Both the position numbers and the translations under genes were made by a program. Source: Histidinibacterium lentulum (GTDB taxonomy: Bacteria; Pseudomonadota; Alphaproteobacteria; Rhodobacterales; Rhodobacteraceae). From it: a DNA stretch of 64,000 nt. Shown here one piece after another: positions 9,890 to 17,806 of this stretch. Where the stretch lies: the NCBI RefSeq assembly GCF_003789055.1, contig NZ_ML119085.1, positions 186,001-250,000 on the forward strand. Reading direction: 5' to 3'. Under the pieces are notes generated by a model. That model saw nothing but the letters and a program-made list of their open reading frames with translations, was not told the DNA's origin and ran no database searches. Within the stretch, counting starts at the first letter, position 1, and each line of letters opens with the position of its first letter.

Positions 9890-10750
9890 ATGCCGGGGAA
9901 AATTGCCTTTCAGGGAGAGCTCGGCGCCTACGGTCATCAGGCCTGCGTCGAGGCCCGCCCGGAATACGAGCCGTTGCCCTGTCCGACCTTCGAGCACGCC
10001 ATCGAGGCCGTGCGGAAGGGGGACGCGGAACTCGGCATGATCGCGGTCGAGAATTCCACCTATGGCCGGGTGGCAGATGTTCACCACCTTCTGCCCGAGA
10101 GCGGCCTCCATATCGTCGACGAGGCCTTCGTGCGGGTGCATATCAACCTGCTCGGCGTCCGTGGCGCCCGGCTCGAGGACATCCGCGCCGCCATGTCCCA
10201 CACGGTCCTTCTGGGCCAGTGCAGGGGCTTCCTGCGCGAACACGACATCGAACCGGTCACCGGCGCCGACACCGCAGGCTCCGCCGCCCATGTGGCCCGA
10301 ACCGGAGACCGGTCCCTGGGCGCACTGGCCTCTGATCTGGCGGCCCGCATCAACGACCTCGCCATCCTCGCCCGCCATATCGAGGACCATGACCGCAACA
10401 CCACGCGGTTCGTCATCATGGCCCGCGAGCCCGATTTCAGCCGCCGCGGCCCAGCCGGCATGATCACCGCCTTCATCTTCCGCGTGCGCAACATCCCCGC
10501 CGCGCTGTTCAAGGCGATGGGGGGCTTTGCCACCAACGGCGTCAACATGACCAAGCTCGAGAGCTACATGGTCGACGGCCAGTTCCAGGCGACGCAGTTC
10601 TACGCCGAGGTGGAGGGACACCCCGACGACCGCTCGGTCCAGCTCGCGCTCGAGGAGCTCGATTACTTCACCGACAGGCTCGCGCTTATGGGAGTGTTCC
10701 CCGCCGACCGCCGCCGCTACGAACGCGGCCGCAGCACCGCCCGGGATTGA
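9890..10750 (+). CDS. pheA: Prephenate dehydratase
   Basis: Converts prephenate to phenylpyruvate in phenylalanine synthesis. This is the monofunctional form, 286 aa, without a chorismate mutase domain. The N-terminal catalytic domain begins KIAFQGELGAYGHQAC and carries the NTTRF motif (around residues 166-170) with the essential Thr-Arg-Phe. A C-terminal ACT domain (about 195-275) with KLESYMVDGQ is the phenylalanine-sensing module. The start at 9890 has GGGGGAGG about eight bases upstream. The stop lies four bases from the end of the convergent SRPBCC gene. Confidence 0.95.
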   Translation: MPGKIAFQGELGAYGHQACVEARPEYEPLPCPTFEHAIEAVRKGDAELGMIAVENSTYGRVADVHHLLPESGLHIVDEAFVRVHINLLGVRGARLEDIRAAMSHTVLLGQCRGFLREHDIEPVTGADTAGSAAHVARTGDRSLGALASDLAARINDLAILARHIEDHDRNTTRFVIMAREPDFSRRGPAGMITAFIFRVRNIPAALFKAMGGFATNGVNMTKLESYMVDGQFQATQFYAEVEGHPDDRSVQLALEELDYFTDRLALMGVFPADRRRYERGRSTARD

Positions 10751-10754
10751 CCCC

Positions 10755-11225
10755 TCAGAGCTGGCCGTCGTGCCAGCCCGCCTCGATGTCCCTCGCATAG
10801 TCCGTGATCCGCGTCCGCAGCCGCTCGTCCATCCGGCCCTTCGCAAGTTTCAGAGACTGCATGACAATCCGGGCCGGGAGCGTACGCGGCTTGAGTTCCG
10901 CGGCGAAGGTCAGCCGCGTGCGCGCCGGCGACAGGGGCACGAATTCCGCCGTGGTCACGCCCTCGATCCCGTTCGACGTGGTGGCGATTGTATAGCCGTT
11001 CGGGGGATCCATCTCCGCGATCCGGATCAGCACCTCGCGGGACTTCCCGCGGAACTTGAACCGCACCATCCAGCGCGCGCCAGCTTCGGCCCGCAATGAC
11101 GGGTCCATCCGGTCGACTTCCGCACCACGGCGTAGGGCGACCCGCTCGAAATGGGCGAAATCCGAAAACCTGGCGAAAACGACGTCGACCGGCGCCTCGA
11201 TATCCTCACGGACGGAAAACTGCAT
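10755..11225 (-). CDS. SRPBCC-family (START-like) protein
   Basis: A 156-aa cytoplasmic protein with the helix-grip fold signature at its N-terminus: MQFSVREDIEAPVDVVFARFSDFAHFERVA is typical of the polyketide_cyc2/SRPBCC group. The C-terminal long helix contains LKLAKGRMDERLRTRI. These proteins bind hydrophobic ligands; the ligand here is unknown. It follows nudC on the same strand after 45 bases and may be co-transcribed with it. Confidence 0.8.
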   Translation of the reverse strand: MQFSVREDIEAPVDVVFARFSDFAHFERVALRRGAEVDRMDPSLRAEAGARWMVRFKFRGKSREVLIRIAEMDPPNGYTIATTSNGIEGVTTAEFVPLSPARTRLTFAAELKPRTLPARIVMQSLKLAKGRMDERLRTRITDYARDIEAGWHDGQL

Positions 11226-11270
11226 GCTGGGGCTTGCCTCTCACCTCTGGTTCTTCTTCTTTACTTTGCG

Positions 11271-12236
11271 TCACTCAAGCCTGTCCGCAAGCCAGCGCTC
11301 CAGAAGGAAATGAGCGATGGCACCGCGCCGCGCAGGCAGGATCGACCCATCCCTTCCGGCCATCACATCCAGCAGCCTTTCCCGGCTCACCCATTGCGCC
11401 GCATCCAGTTCCACCGGATCGAGCACGATCTCAGTTGTCAGCGCCTCGCCCCGGCAGCCCAACATCAGCGAGGCGGGAAAAGGCCACGGCTGGCTGGCCA
11501 GATAGGACACCCGACCGACCGCGATGCCCGCCTCCTCGCGCACTTCGCGCCGCACCGCGGCCTCCACCGTCTCGCCCGGCTCGACAAACCCCGCAAGCAG
11601 CGAGAACATTCCCTCCGGCCAATGCGGAGACCGCCCAAGCAGTACCGAATTGCCATGGGTGATCAGCATGATCACCACCGGGTCCGTGCGCGGGAAATGC
11701 CGCGCCGCGCAGGTCCCGCAGGTGCGCTGCCAGCCCGCCTCCGACATTTCCGACTTTGCCCCGCACCGCGCGCAGAACCCGTGGCTGGCATGCCAGCCGA
11801 AGACCGCCTTGGCCGTGGCCGCCAGTTCCGCATCGACCGGCGTCAGCCGCGTCATTACCGCTCGAAGCTCGGCGAACCGCGCGTCACCCCCCGCCTCCGG
11901 ATGGCGCTGCTCCGTCGGATCGAGAAATCCGCCCAGCGCGCTCTCGTCCAGCGCCTCGGGCTGCCACGCGCTGATCTCGACGGCGAAGATCGGCCCCTCC
12001 GCTCCGCGCCCGAGAAACACCGGCGGATCGTCTGCCGCGGCGCAGACCGGATGGCCGAGCGGCCGCAGCGCCACGCCCAGAGGCGCCTCGCCCTCCACCA
12101 TCACCTTGCCGCGCCACAGGACAAGCGTCCGGGCCGAGAAATCGGCCAACAGCCGCGCCTGAGCCTCCTCCCCGCGCAGCTCCGCCGCACGGTCGAGTCC
12201 CGCCCCTCCGAATGTCACCTGTTCCGCGTCCCGCAT
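11271..12236 (-). CDS. nudC: NAD(H)/NADH-capped-RNA pyrophosphatase NudC
   Basis: Nudix hydrolase that cleaves NADH to NMNH and AMP and, in E. coli, removes NAD caps from RNA. 321 aa. Domain order is an N-terminal NudC-like region, a zinc ribbon with Cys155/158/173/176 (CARC and CGTC), then the Nudix box from Gly216 to Ile238. The box matches GX5EX7REUXEEXGU with the REVREEAG core. SQPWPFPASLM is the NADH-specific SQPWPFPxS signature. Start at 12236 is preferred; an ATG two codons upstream (12242) is possible. Divergent from the phosphoesterase gene. Confidence 0.93.
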   Translation of the reverse strand: MRDAEQVTFGGAGLDRAAELRGEEAQARLLADFSARTLVLWRGKVMVEGEAPLGVALRPLGHPVCAAADDPPVFLGRGAEGPIFAVEISAWQPEALDESALGGFLDPTEQRHPEAGGDARFAELRAVMTRLTPVDAELAATAKAVFGWHASHGFCARCGAKSEMSEAGWQRTCGTCAARHFPRTDPVVIMLITHGNSVLLGRSPHWPEGMFSLLAGFVEPGETVEAAVRREVREEAGIAVGRVSYLASQPWPFPASLMLGCRGEALTTEIVLDPVELDAAQWVSRERLLDVMAGRDGSILPARRGAIAHFLLERWLADRLE

Positions 12237-12342
12237 GGCCATTCCGTCGCACGGACGCCCCGGCGAGGCAATCGCACTTTCCCTTGCATCCCGAGATGTT
12301 GGCCCGCAGGCTCCGGCGCGGAACGAGGATGAGGGGCCCCGC

Positions 12343-14193
12343 GTGCACGACCCTGACCAGCGAGACCGGTCCCCGGAAGGCGACGCAACTGTGCGGCTGC
12401 GCATCCTTGCGACCTCGGACCTGCACGCCCAAATTCTGGCCCATGACTACTATACCGACGGCCCGGCACCCGGCACGGGTCTGGCGGCGGTCGCGGCCCT
12501 GATCCGCCGCCTGCGGGACGAGGTTCCCGGCACGCTGACCGTGGACAACGGCGATTTCCTGCAGGGCTCGGCCCTGGCCGACGCCGCCGCCGAAACCGCC
12601 GCGGATGCGCCGAACCCCGTCATCGCCGCCATGAACGAGACGGGCTACGACGCCGTCGCTCTCGGGAACCACGATTTCAATTACGGCCTGCCGTTCCTTG
12701 ATCGCGCGCTTGCCGAAGCGTCCTTTCCCGCCCTCGCCGCCAACCTGACCCTCGTGGAGCCGTCGGCCCGCATCGCGCCCTGGATCATCCTCGAGCGCGT
12801 CCTGCAGCTCTCGGACGGACGCGCCGTGACGCTGCGCGTGGGTTTCATCGGCCTCCTGCCGCCCCAGACCGTCGACTGGGACAGCGACAGTCTCTCGGGC
12901 CGCGCCACGACCTCCGACATCGTCGACTCCGCCCGGTCCGAAGTGCCCCGCCTGCGCGCCGCCGGGGCCGACATCGTCGTGGCGCTGTGCCATTCCGGCA
13001 TCGGAGATGCCCTTCACACCCCCGGCATGGAGAACGCCGCGATCCCTCTCGCCGCGATCCCGGGCATCGACGCCCTGATCCTCGGCCATACGCATGGGGT
13101 CTTTCCGGGCCCGGCCACGACCTCCGGTCCGGAGGTGGATCCCGCCGTCGGACGCCTCCATGGCAAACCCGCCGTGATGCCGGGCTACGGCGGCAGCCAT
13201 CTCGGATGCCTCGACCTGCTCCTCTGCCCCGCTGCACGCGGCTGGCGCATCACAGAGGCCACCGCCCGCGCCCTGCCCGTGGGCTGCCGGGAGGATACCG
13301 CCGTCGCCGCCGCCGCCGCCCCGGCCCATGACCGCGCCCGCCGGCACATGCGCCGTCCCATCGGCCGAACCGTCGGCCCGATCCATACCTTCTTTTCGCT
13401 CGCCGCGCCCTGTCCCGCGCTGACCCTCGTGGCCGATGCCCAGCGGGACCATGTCACCCGTCTGGCGCCCGACCTCCCGGACCTGCCGCTCCTTTCTGTC
13501 GCCGCGAGCTACCGGGCCGGGGGCTGGGGCGGGCCGCGCAACTACATCGACGTGCAGGCAGGTCCGCTCGCCTTCAGGACAGCGACCGAACTCTACCCCT
13601 ACCCGAACAGTCTCGTCGTGCTGGAGATCAGCGGCGCCGACCTGGCCGACTGGCTCGAGCGCGCCGCGTCCCACTTCCGCCTTGTCGCGCCCGGCGCACG
13701 GGGGGCGCCGCTCCTTCATCCGGGCATCCCCAGCTACATGTTCGACGTGATCGACGGGGTGACCGCCGCCTTCGACCTTTCCCGCCCTGCCCGCTACGCG
13801 CCCACGGGAGAGCTGATCGATCGGACCCACTCCCGTATCGCCGACCTCCGCCACGGGGACCGTCCCGTGGACCCCGCTGCGCGCTTTCTCGTGATCACCA
13901 ATTCCTACCGCCACGGCGGCGGCGGTCAGGTCCCCGCGGCAACGCGCGGCGTCCTGCGCTGGACCTCCGCCGCGGCCACGCGCGACGCCGTCGCCTCCTA
14001 TATCGCGGACCGTCCCGAAGTCGTCCCCGAGGCCCGCAGCTGCTGGCGCCTTGCCGCTCTGGAGCCCGCAACCACCGTCCATTTCGAGACCGGCATCGGT
14101 GCAAGCAGCCACAGGCCGCCCTCCACCGGCCGCGGCATCCGGCTCCTGAAGAGCAGCGCCGAGACCGGCTGCCTTTACGAGATCGAACTCTGA
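12343..14193 (+). CDS. 2',3'-cyclic-nucleotide phosphodiesterase / 5'-nucleotidase family protein
   Basis: Two-domain metallophosphoesterase of the CpdB/UshA family. The N-terminal calcineurin-like domain has RILATSDLHA (Asp-x-His), VDNGDFLQG, GNHDFNYG and ILGHTHG, the full set of di-metal ligands. The C-terminal 5_nucleotid_C domain has NYIDVQAGP and PNSLVVLEISG. Start is uncertain: GTG at 12343 has GAGGGG six bases upstream and gives 616 aa, while GTG at 12391 (GGAAGG upstream) gives 600 aa. ATG at 12235 would overlap the divergent nudC start and is unlikely. No signal peptide is visible from any of these starts, although CpdB and UshA are periplasmic. Confidence 0.85.
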   Translation: MHDPDQRDRSPEGDATVRLRILATSDLHAQILAHDYYTDGPAPGTGLAAVAALIRRLRDEVPGTLTVDNGDFLQGSALADAAAETAADAPNPVIAAMNETGYDAVALGNHDFNYGLPFLDRALAEASFPALAANLTLVEPSARIAPWIILERVLQLSDGRAVTLRVGFIGLLPPQTVDWDSDSLSGRATTSDIVDSARSEVPRLRAAGADIVVALCHSGIGDALHTPGMENAAIPLAAIPGIDALILGHTHGVFPGPATTSGPEVDPAVGRLHGKPAVMPGYGGSHLGCLDLLLCPAARGWRITEATARALPVGCREDTAVAAAAAPAHDRARRHMRRPIGRTVGPIHTFFSLAAPCPALTLVADAQRDHVTRLAPDLPDLPLLSVAASYRAGGWGGPRNYIDVQAGPLAFRTATELYPYPNSLVVLEISGADLADWLERAASHFRLVAPGARGAPLLHPGIPSYMFDVIDGVTAAFDLSRPARYAPTGELIDRTHSRIADLRHGDRPVDPAARFLVITNSYRHGGGGQVPAATRGVLRWTSAAATRDAVASYIADRPEVVPEARSCWRLAALEPATTVHFETGIGASSHRPPSTGRGIRLLKSSAETGCLYEIEL

Positions 14194-14197
14194 GGCT

Positions 14198-14219
14198 CTG
14201 CCGGCCCGGACCCCGGCAG
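14198..14219 (+). terminator. Hairpin after the phosphoesterase gene
   Basis: CTGCCGG (14198-14204) pairs with CCGGCAG (14213-14219) around an eight-base loop, four bases past the stop codon. It lacks a U-tract, so termination is only possible; it could instead protect the transcript 3' end. Confidence 0.35.
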
Positions 14220-14264
14220 CGCAGCCTTCGCCTTGCCCGTGGCGGCCGAGCAGCCCGACACCGG

Positions 14265-14292
14265 TTGCGACCGGGCCGACGCTCGCCTATAT
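14265..14292 (+). promoter_or_regulatory. Promoter of the SRP RNA gene
   Basis: TTGCGA (14265-14270) and CTATAT (14287-14292) are separated by 16 bases. The -10 element ends eight bases before the predicted RNA 5' end at 14301, which agrees well with the secondary structure of the RNA. Confidence 0.6.
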
Positions 14293-14300
14293 CCCGCCAT

Positions 14301-14394
14301 GAGAGGTTGGCGCGGGCAGGCGCCTCGCCAACCCGGTCAGGTCCGGAAGGAAGCAGCCGTAACGAGTCCCGCTTGGGTCGTTGTCCAGCCTCTC
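14301..14394 (+). ncRNA. ffs: Signal recognition particle RNA (4.5S RNA)
   Basis: RNA core of the bacterial signal recognition particle; it binds Ffh and directs membrane-protein translation to FtsY. The conserved domain IV core GGTCAGGTCCGGAAGGAAGC, with its GGAA tetraloop at 14345-14348, is followed by AGCAGCCGTAAC. Terminal arms GAGAGGTTGG (14301-14310) and CCAGCCTCTC (14385-14394) pair along ten positions with one G-U. About 94 nt is the short 4.5S type without an Alu domain. It lies between the phosphoesterase gene and the 3' end of recR, which is on the opposite strand. Confidence 0.95.
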
Positions 14395-14404
14395 ACCTCT
14401 CCCC

Positions 14405-15001
14405 TCACAAGGCCCGTCGCGCCCTCAGGGCCGCGCTGATCGTGCCGTCGTCGAGATAGTCGAGCTCACCGCCCACCGGCACGCCCTGCGCCAGCGAGGT
14501 CACGCTCACCCGCTCGTCCAAAGCGTCGGCGATGTAATGGGCGGTGGTCTGTCCGTCGATCGTCGCGCCCAGCGCGAGGATCACCTCCGTCACCTCCTCG
14601 GTCTCGATCCGGTCAAGAAGTTGCGGAATCCGGAGTTCTTCCGGCCCGAGGCCGTCAAGCGCCGACAGGGTGCCACCCAGCACATGATAGCGCCCCCCGA
14701 ACACCTGCGACCGCTCCATGGCCCAGAGATCGGCCACGTCCTCGACCACGCAGATCTGCCCGTTACCGCGCTTTTCCGCCGCGCAGATCGGGCAGATATC
14801 GGCGGTGGCGAGGTTGCCGCAGTTGAGACATTCGCGGATCGTGCGTCCGACCTCGGCCATGGCCTCCGCCATCGGCAACAGCAGCACGCCGCGCTTCTTG
14901 ATCAGGTGCAGCACGGCGCGCCGGGCCGACCGCGGCCCGAGGCCGGGCAGCTTCGCCATCAGCTCGATCAGCCGCTCGACGCCGGCCTCGCCCTCAGCCA
15001 C
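14405..15001 (-). CDS. recR: Recombination mediator RecR
   Basis: Works with RecO and RecF to load RecA at single-strand gaps. 198 aa, the family's normal length. There is an N-terminal helix-hairpin-helix ([21 protein letters not shown]). A C4 zinc finger has Cys58, Cys61, Cys70 and Cys73. The Toprim domain follows (about 81-175) with [14 protein letters not shown] and the C-terminal [17 protein letters not shown]. It follows ybaB by 45 bases in the conserved dnaX-ybaB-recR order. Confidence 0.96.
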   Translation of the reverse strand: MAEGEAGVERLIELMAKLPGLGPRSARRAVLHLIKKRGVLLLPMAEAMAEVGRTIRECLNCGNLATADICPICAAEKRGNGQICVVEDVADLWAMERSQVFGGRYHVLGGTLSALDGLGPEELRIPQLLDRIETEEVTEVILALGATIDGQTTAHYIADALDERVSVTSLAQGVPVGGELDYLDDGTISAALRARRAL

Positions 15002-15046
15002 GCCTTTCCCCGATCCGTCGTCGTGAGTCTGCAGGCCCGTCCGCGA

Positions 15047-15391
15047 TCAACCGGGAAAACCCATGCCCGGGGGCAAGCCCATCTCCTGACCGATGCGCGC
15101 CATCTCCTCCTGCATCTTCGCCTGCGCCCGGCTCTGTGCGTCCTTGATCGCGGCCAGGATCAGGTCCTCCACGACCTCCTTCTCTTCGGGATCGAAGATC
15201 GACGGGTCGATCGACAGGGCCTTCAGCTCGCCTTGTACGCTGGCCGTGGCCTTCACGAGGCCCGCGCCGCTCTCGCCCGTGACCTCCATCCGCGCCATCT
15301 CCTCCTGCAGATCGGCCATCCGCTTCTGCATCTCCTGGGCGGATTTCATCATCTTGGCCATGTCGCCGATGCCGCCGAGCCCCTTGAACAT
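15047..15391 (-). CDS. ybaB: YbaB/EbfC-family nucleoid-associated protein
   Basis: Small DNA-binding dimer, 114 aa, starting MFKGLGGIGDMAKMMKSAQEMQ, the family's usual Met-rich N-terminal helix. A central beta region (VKATASVQGELKALSIDPSI) and a C-terminal helix with a Met/Gly-rich tail follow. The start at 15391 is the family start; an upstream in-frame extension to 15448 looks non-coding. It sits between dnaX and recR, as across many bacteria, but here separated from dnaX by a small secreted protein gene. Confidence 0.94.
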   Translation of the reverse strand: MFKGLGGIGDMAKMMKSAQEMQKRMADLQEEMARMEVTGESGAGLVKATASVQGELKALSIDPSIFDPEEKEVVEDLILAAIKDAQSRAQAKMQEEMARIGQEMGLPPGMGFPG

Positions 15392-15457
15392 CGCATTCAC
15401 TCCATGCTGTGTCGCACAGAGACTATGGACGCCCGCGGCCCGCCACAAGAAGACGCG

Positions 15458-15847
15458 TCAGCGAACGCAGAGCTGCCAGCTGTCCGCGCCGAGCCTGGTC
15501 CTGACCTCGGCAGGTTGCCGCGCCGCCGGTCGGGCGCACTCGAAATCCACTGAGCCTGCCCGTTCACCGGGTTCCCAAGTCCCCATGTAGCGCCACTCCT
15601 CGCCGGGATAAGCGACATGCACCTGCGCCGTCAGGTCTTCCTTCGAATGCATCGAGAAACTGGGCCGCTGTCCCGACGGATCGCTGACGACCACCGACCG
15701 CAGATAGCCGGGCGCCGGATCGCTGTAGGTCAGCTGACAGGGGTAGCTGCCGAAGTTCGGGGTCTCGCAGGTTCGACGCTCGGTCTCGGCCAACGCCGCA
15801 GGCGCGGCGAGCAGCAGAGCGATGACGGCAGCAGGTTCGGGTCTCAT
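15458..15847 (-). CDS. Small secreted protein, unknown function
   Basis: I do not recognise a family. The 129-aa product begins with a clear signal peptide (residues 1-20, VIALLLAAPAALA, cleavage before ETERR). The mature part has four Cys, in TCETPNFGSYPCQL, FECARP and WQLCVR, which could form two disulfides in the periplasm. It also has several aromatic residues. AAGGA nine bases upstream supports the start. It lies between dnaX (77 bases) and ybaB (66 bases) on the same strand, interrupting a cluster that is usually contiguous. Confidence 0.75.
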   Translation of the reverse strand: MRPEPAAVIALLLAAPAALAETERRTCETPNFGSYPCQLTYSDPAPGYLRSVVVSDPSGQRPSFSMHSKEDLTAQVHVAYPGEEWRYMGTWEPGERAGSVDFECARPAARQPAEVRTRLGADSWQLCVR

Positions 15848-15923
15848 GGCCTGATCCTTCCCGGTCTGGGTTTCCCTCGCCCAAGTCTGACCTGGCACGC
15901 GGCTCGCAGGCAACCCCGCCGCC

Positions 15924-17660
15924 CTAATCCTCCTCGAACGGGTCCCATTCCTCGGAGACCTCGGGCAGGGCCTCTGCCCCGGCCTCCGCCTCCAGCGCGG
16001 CGCGGCTCCTGACCTCGGTGATCCGAGCCCGGGGGAAGGACCGCAGCACCTCCTGCACCAGCGGATGGGCCTCCGCCTCCTCGTGCAGCGCCCGGATCTC
16101 GGCATCGCGCGTCTCGGCGATGGTGGGACCGCCGCCTTGCTCGATCGACACCGCCCAGCGCACGCCGCTCCAGGCCTGCAGGCGGCTGCCCAGCCGCGAC
16201 GCGAGATCGGCGGGCGCGGCCTCCGCCGGCTCGAAGGCGATCCGTCCCGGCGCGTAGGACACGAGCCGGAGCCCCGTCTCGACCTCCACCAGCAGCTTCA
16301 CGTCCCGATGCGCCCGGATCAGCTCCACCACGTCGTCGAACCGGGCATAACGCGCCAGCGCCGTCTCCGCCTTGACCGCCAGCGCGCCGTGGGCCGATGG
16401 GCCGGACGGACCCGCATGGGTCGGCGATGGTCCGCCCTGCGCCGACACGGGCCTCTCCCGTCCGCCGCCCCCGGGCGAAGGCGCCGCAGGTCCCGGTGGC
16501 GGTGCATCGCGCAGCTTCTTCACCAGGTCCTCGGGCGTCGGCAGATCCGCGACATGGGTCAGCCGGATGATCGCCATTTCCGCCGCCATCATCCCGTTCG
16601 GCGCCTGCCCCACTTCCTCCAGCGCCTTCAGCAGCATCTGCCACAGCCGCGTCAGAACCCGGATCTGCAGGGCGTCGGCCATGGCGCGGCCGCGGTCGCG
16701 CTCCTCGGGGCTGACGGTCGGGTCCTCCGCCGCCTCGGGCGTGATCTTGATGACGCTGACCCAATGGGTGATCTCCGCGAGATCGCGCAGCACGGCCATC
16801 GGATCCGCGCCATCGGCATATTGCGCCGCCAGCTCCGACAGCGCACCCGCCGCATCGCCCTTCAGGATCATGTCGAAAAGGTCGAGCACCCGCCCCCGGT
16901 CGGCAAGACCCAGCATCGCGCGCACCTGATCCGCCGTGGTCTCCCCCGCGCCGTGGCTGATCGCCTGGTCGAGAAGCGAGGTCGCATCCCGCGCAGAGCC
17001 TTCCGCCGCCCGTGCGATCAGCGCCAGCGCATCGTCCGAAATCTGCGCCTCTTCAGCCCCCGCGATCCGCTTCAGCAGCGCGATCATCACCTCGGGCTCG
17101 ATCCGCCGCAGGTCGAACCGCTGGCAGCGCGACAGCACCGTGACAGGAACCTTCCGGATCTCGGTCGTGGCGAAGATGAACTTCACATGGGCGGGCGGCT
17201 CCTCCAGCGTCTTCAGGAGCGCGTTGAACGCGCTCGTCGACAGCATATGAACCTCGTCGATGATGTAGATCTTGTAGCGCGCGGAGGCCGCCCGGTAGGC
17301 CACGCTGTCGATGATCTCGCGGATGTCGCCCACGCCGGTGCGCGAGGCGGCGTCCATCTCCATCACGTCGACATGGCGACCTTCCATGATCGCGCGGCAG
17401 TGCTCGCATATCCCGCAGGGCTCCACCGTCGGCCCGCCCGTGCCGTCCGGGCCGATGCAGTTCATCCCCTTGGCGATGATCCGCGCCGTCGTCGTCTTCC
17501 CCGTGCCCCGGATGCCCGTCATGATGAAGGCCTGCGCGATCCGGTCCGCGGCAAAGGCGTTCTTCAGCGTGCGCACCATGGCGTCCTGCCCCACGAGATC
17601 GACAAAGGTCTCGGGGCGGTACTTGCGGGCGAGCACCTGGTAGGCGGGGGCGTCGGTCAT
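15924..17660 (-). CDS. dnaX: DNA polymerase III subunits gamma/tau
   Basis: Clamp-loader ATPase that loads the beta sliding clamp and, as tau, tethers polymerase cores. 578 aa. Walker A is GIRGTGKT at residues 49-56. Zinc-module cysteines are Cys68, Cys82, Cys85 and Cys88, Walker B is IIDEVH (133-138), and the sensor SRCQRF is present. A Pro/Gly-rich linker (about 370-410) leads to a tau-like C-terminal region ending in Glu/Asp. Start at 17660 has GGAG five bases upstream. I did not see a convincing slippage heptamer for a short gamma form, but did not search exhaustively. Confidence 0.96.
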   Translation of the reverse strand: MTDAPAYQVLARKYRPETFVDLVGQDAMVRTLKNAFAADRIAQAFIMTGIRGTGKTTTARIIAKGMNCIGPDGTGGPTVEPCGICEHCRAIMEGRHVDVMEMDAASRTGVGDIREIIDSVAYRAASARYKIYIIDEVHMLSTSAFNALLKTLEEPPAHVKFIFATTEIRKVPVTVLSRCQRFDLRRIEPEVMIALLKRIAGAEEAQISDDALALIARAAEGSARDATSLLDQAISHGAGETTADQVRAMLGLADRGRVLDLFDMILKGDAAGALSELAAQYADGADPMAVLRDLAEITHWVSVIKITPEAAEDPTVSPEERDRGRAMADALQIRVLTRLWQMLLKALEEVGQAPNGMMAAEMAIIRLTHVADLPTPEDLVKKLRDAPPPGPAAPSPGGGGRERPVSAQGGPSPTHAGPSGPSAHGALAVKAETALARYARFDDVVELIRAHRDVKLLVEVETGLRLVSYAPGRIAFEPAEAAPADLASRLGSRLQAWSGVRWAVSIEQGGGPTIAETRDAEIRALHEEAEAHPLVQEVLRSFPRARITEVRSRAALEAEAGAEALPEVSEEWDPFEED

Positions 17661-17723
17661 GAAGGCTCCTTCGGGAACGCCCGCCAGACTACGCGCGCCG
17701 CCCCCCGCCGTCCACCGGTGGGC

Positions 17724-17740
17724 GCAGGGTGGGTTCTCGC
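17724..17740 (+). repeat. TAGGGTGGGTT repeat (family B), degenerate half copy
   Basis: GCAGGGTGGGTTCTCGC resembles the left half of the palindrome present 60 bases further on. The right half is missing. Confidence 0.4.
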
Positions 17741-17783
17741 GCCATCGTCCCGCCCGACTGGCCGGGCGCCCCCCCGCGCGGTT

Positions 17784-17806
17784 GTAGGGTGGGTTTTCAA
17801 CCCACC
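17784..17806 (+). repeat. TAGGGTGGGTT palindromic repeat (family B)
   Basis: GGTGGGTT (17788-17795) and AACCCACC (17799-17806) form a perfect eight-base-pair hairpin with loop TTC, preceded by GTAG. The minus-strand 5-oxoprolinase-type gene ends inside it: its stop codon TGA is 17799-17797. Other copies: 39189-39210 (degenerate), 42279-42303 (inverted), 42335-42357. Confidence 0.75.

Noticed and set aside
14401-14404. Intrinsic terminator for the SRP RNA
   Set aside because: The RNA ends ten bases before the recR stop codon on the other strand, and there is no separate hairpin or U-tract after it.
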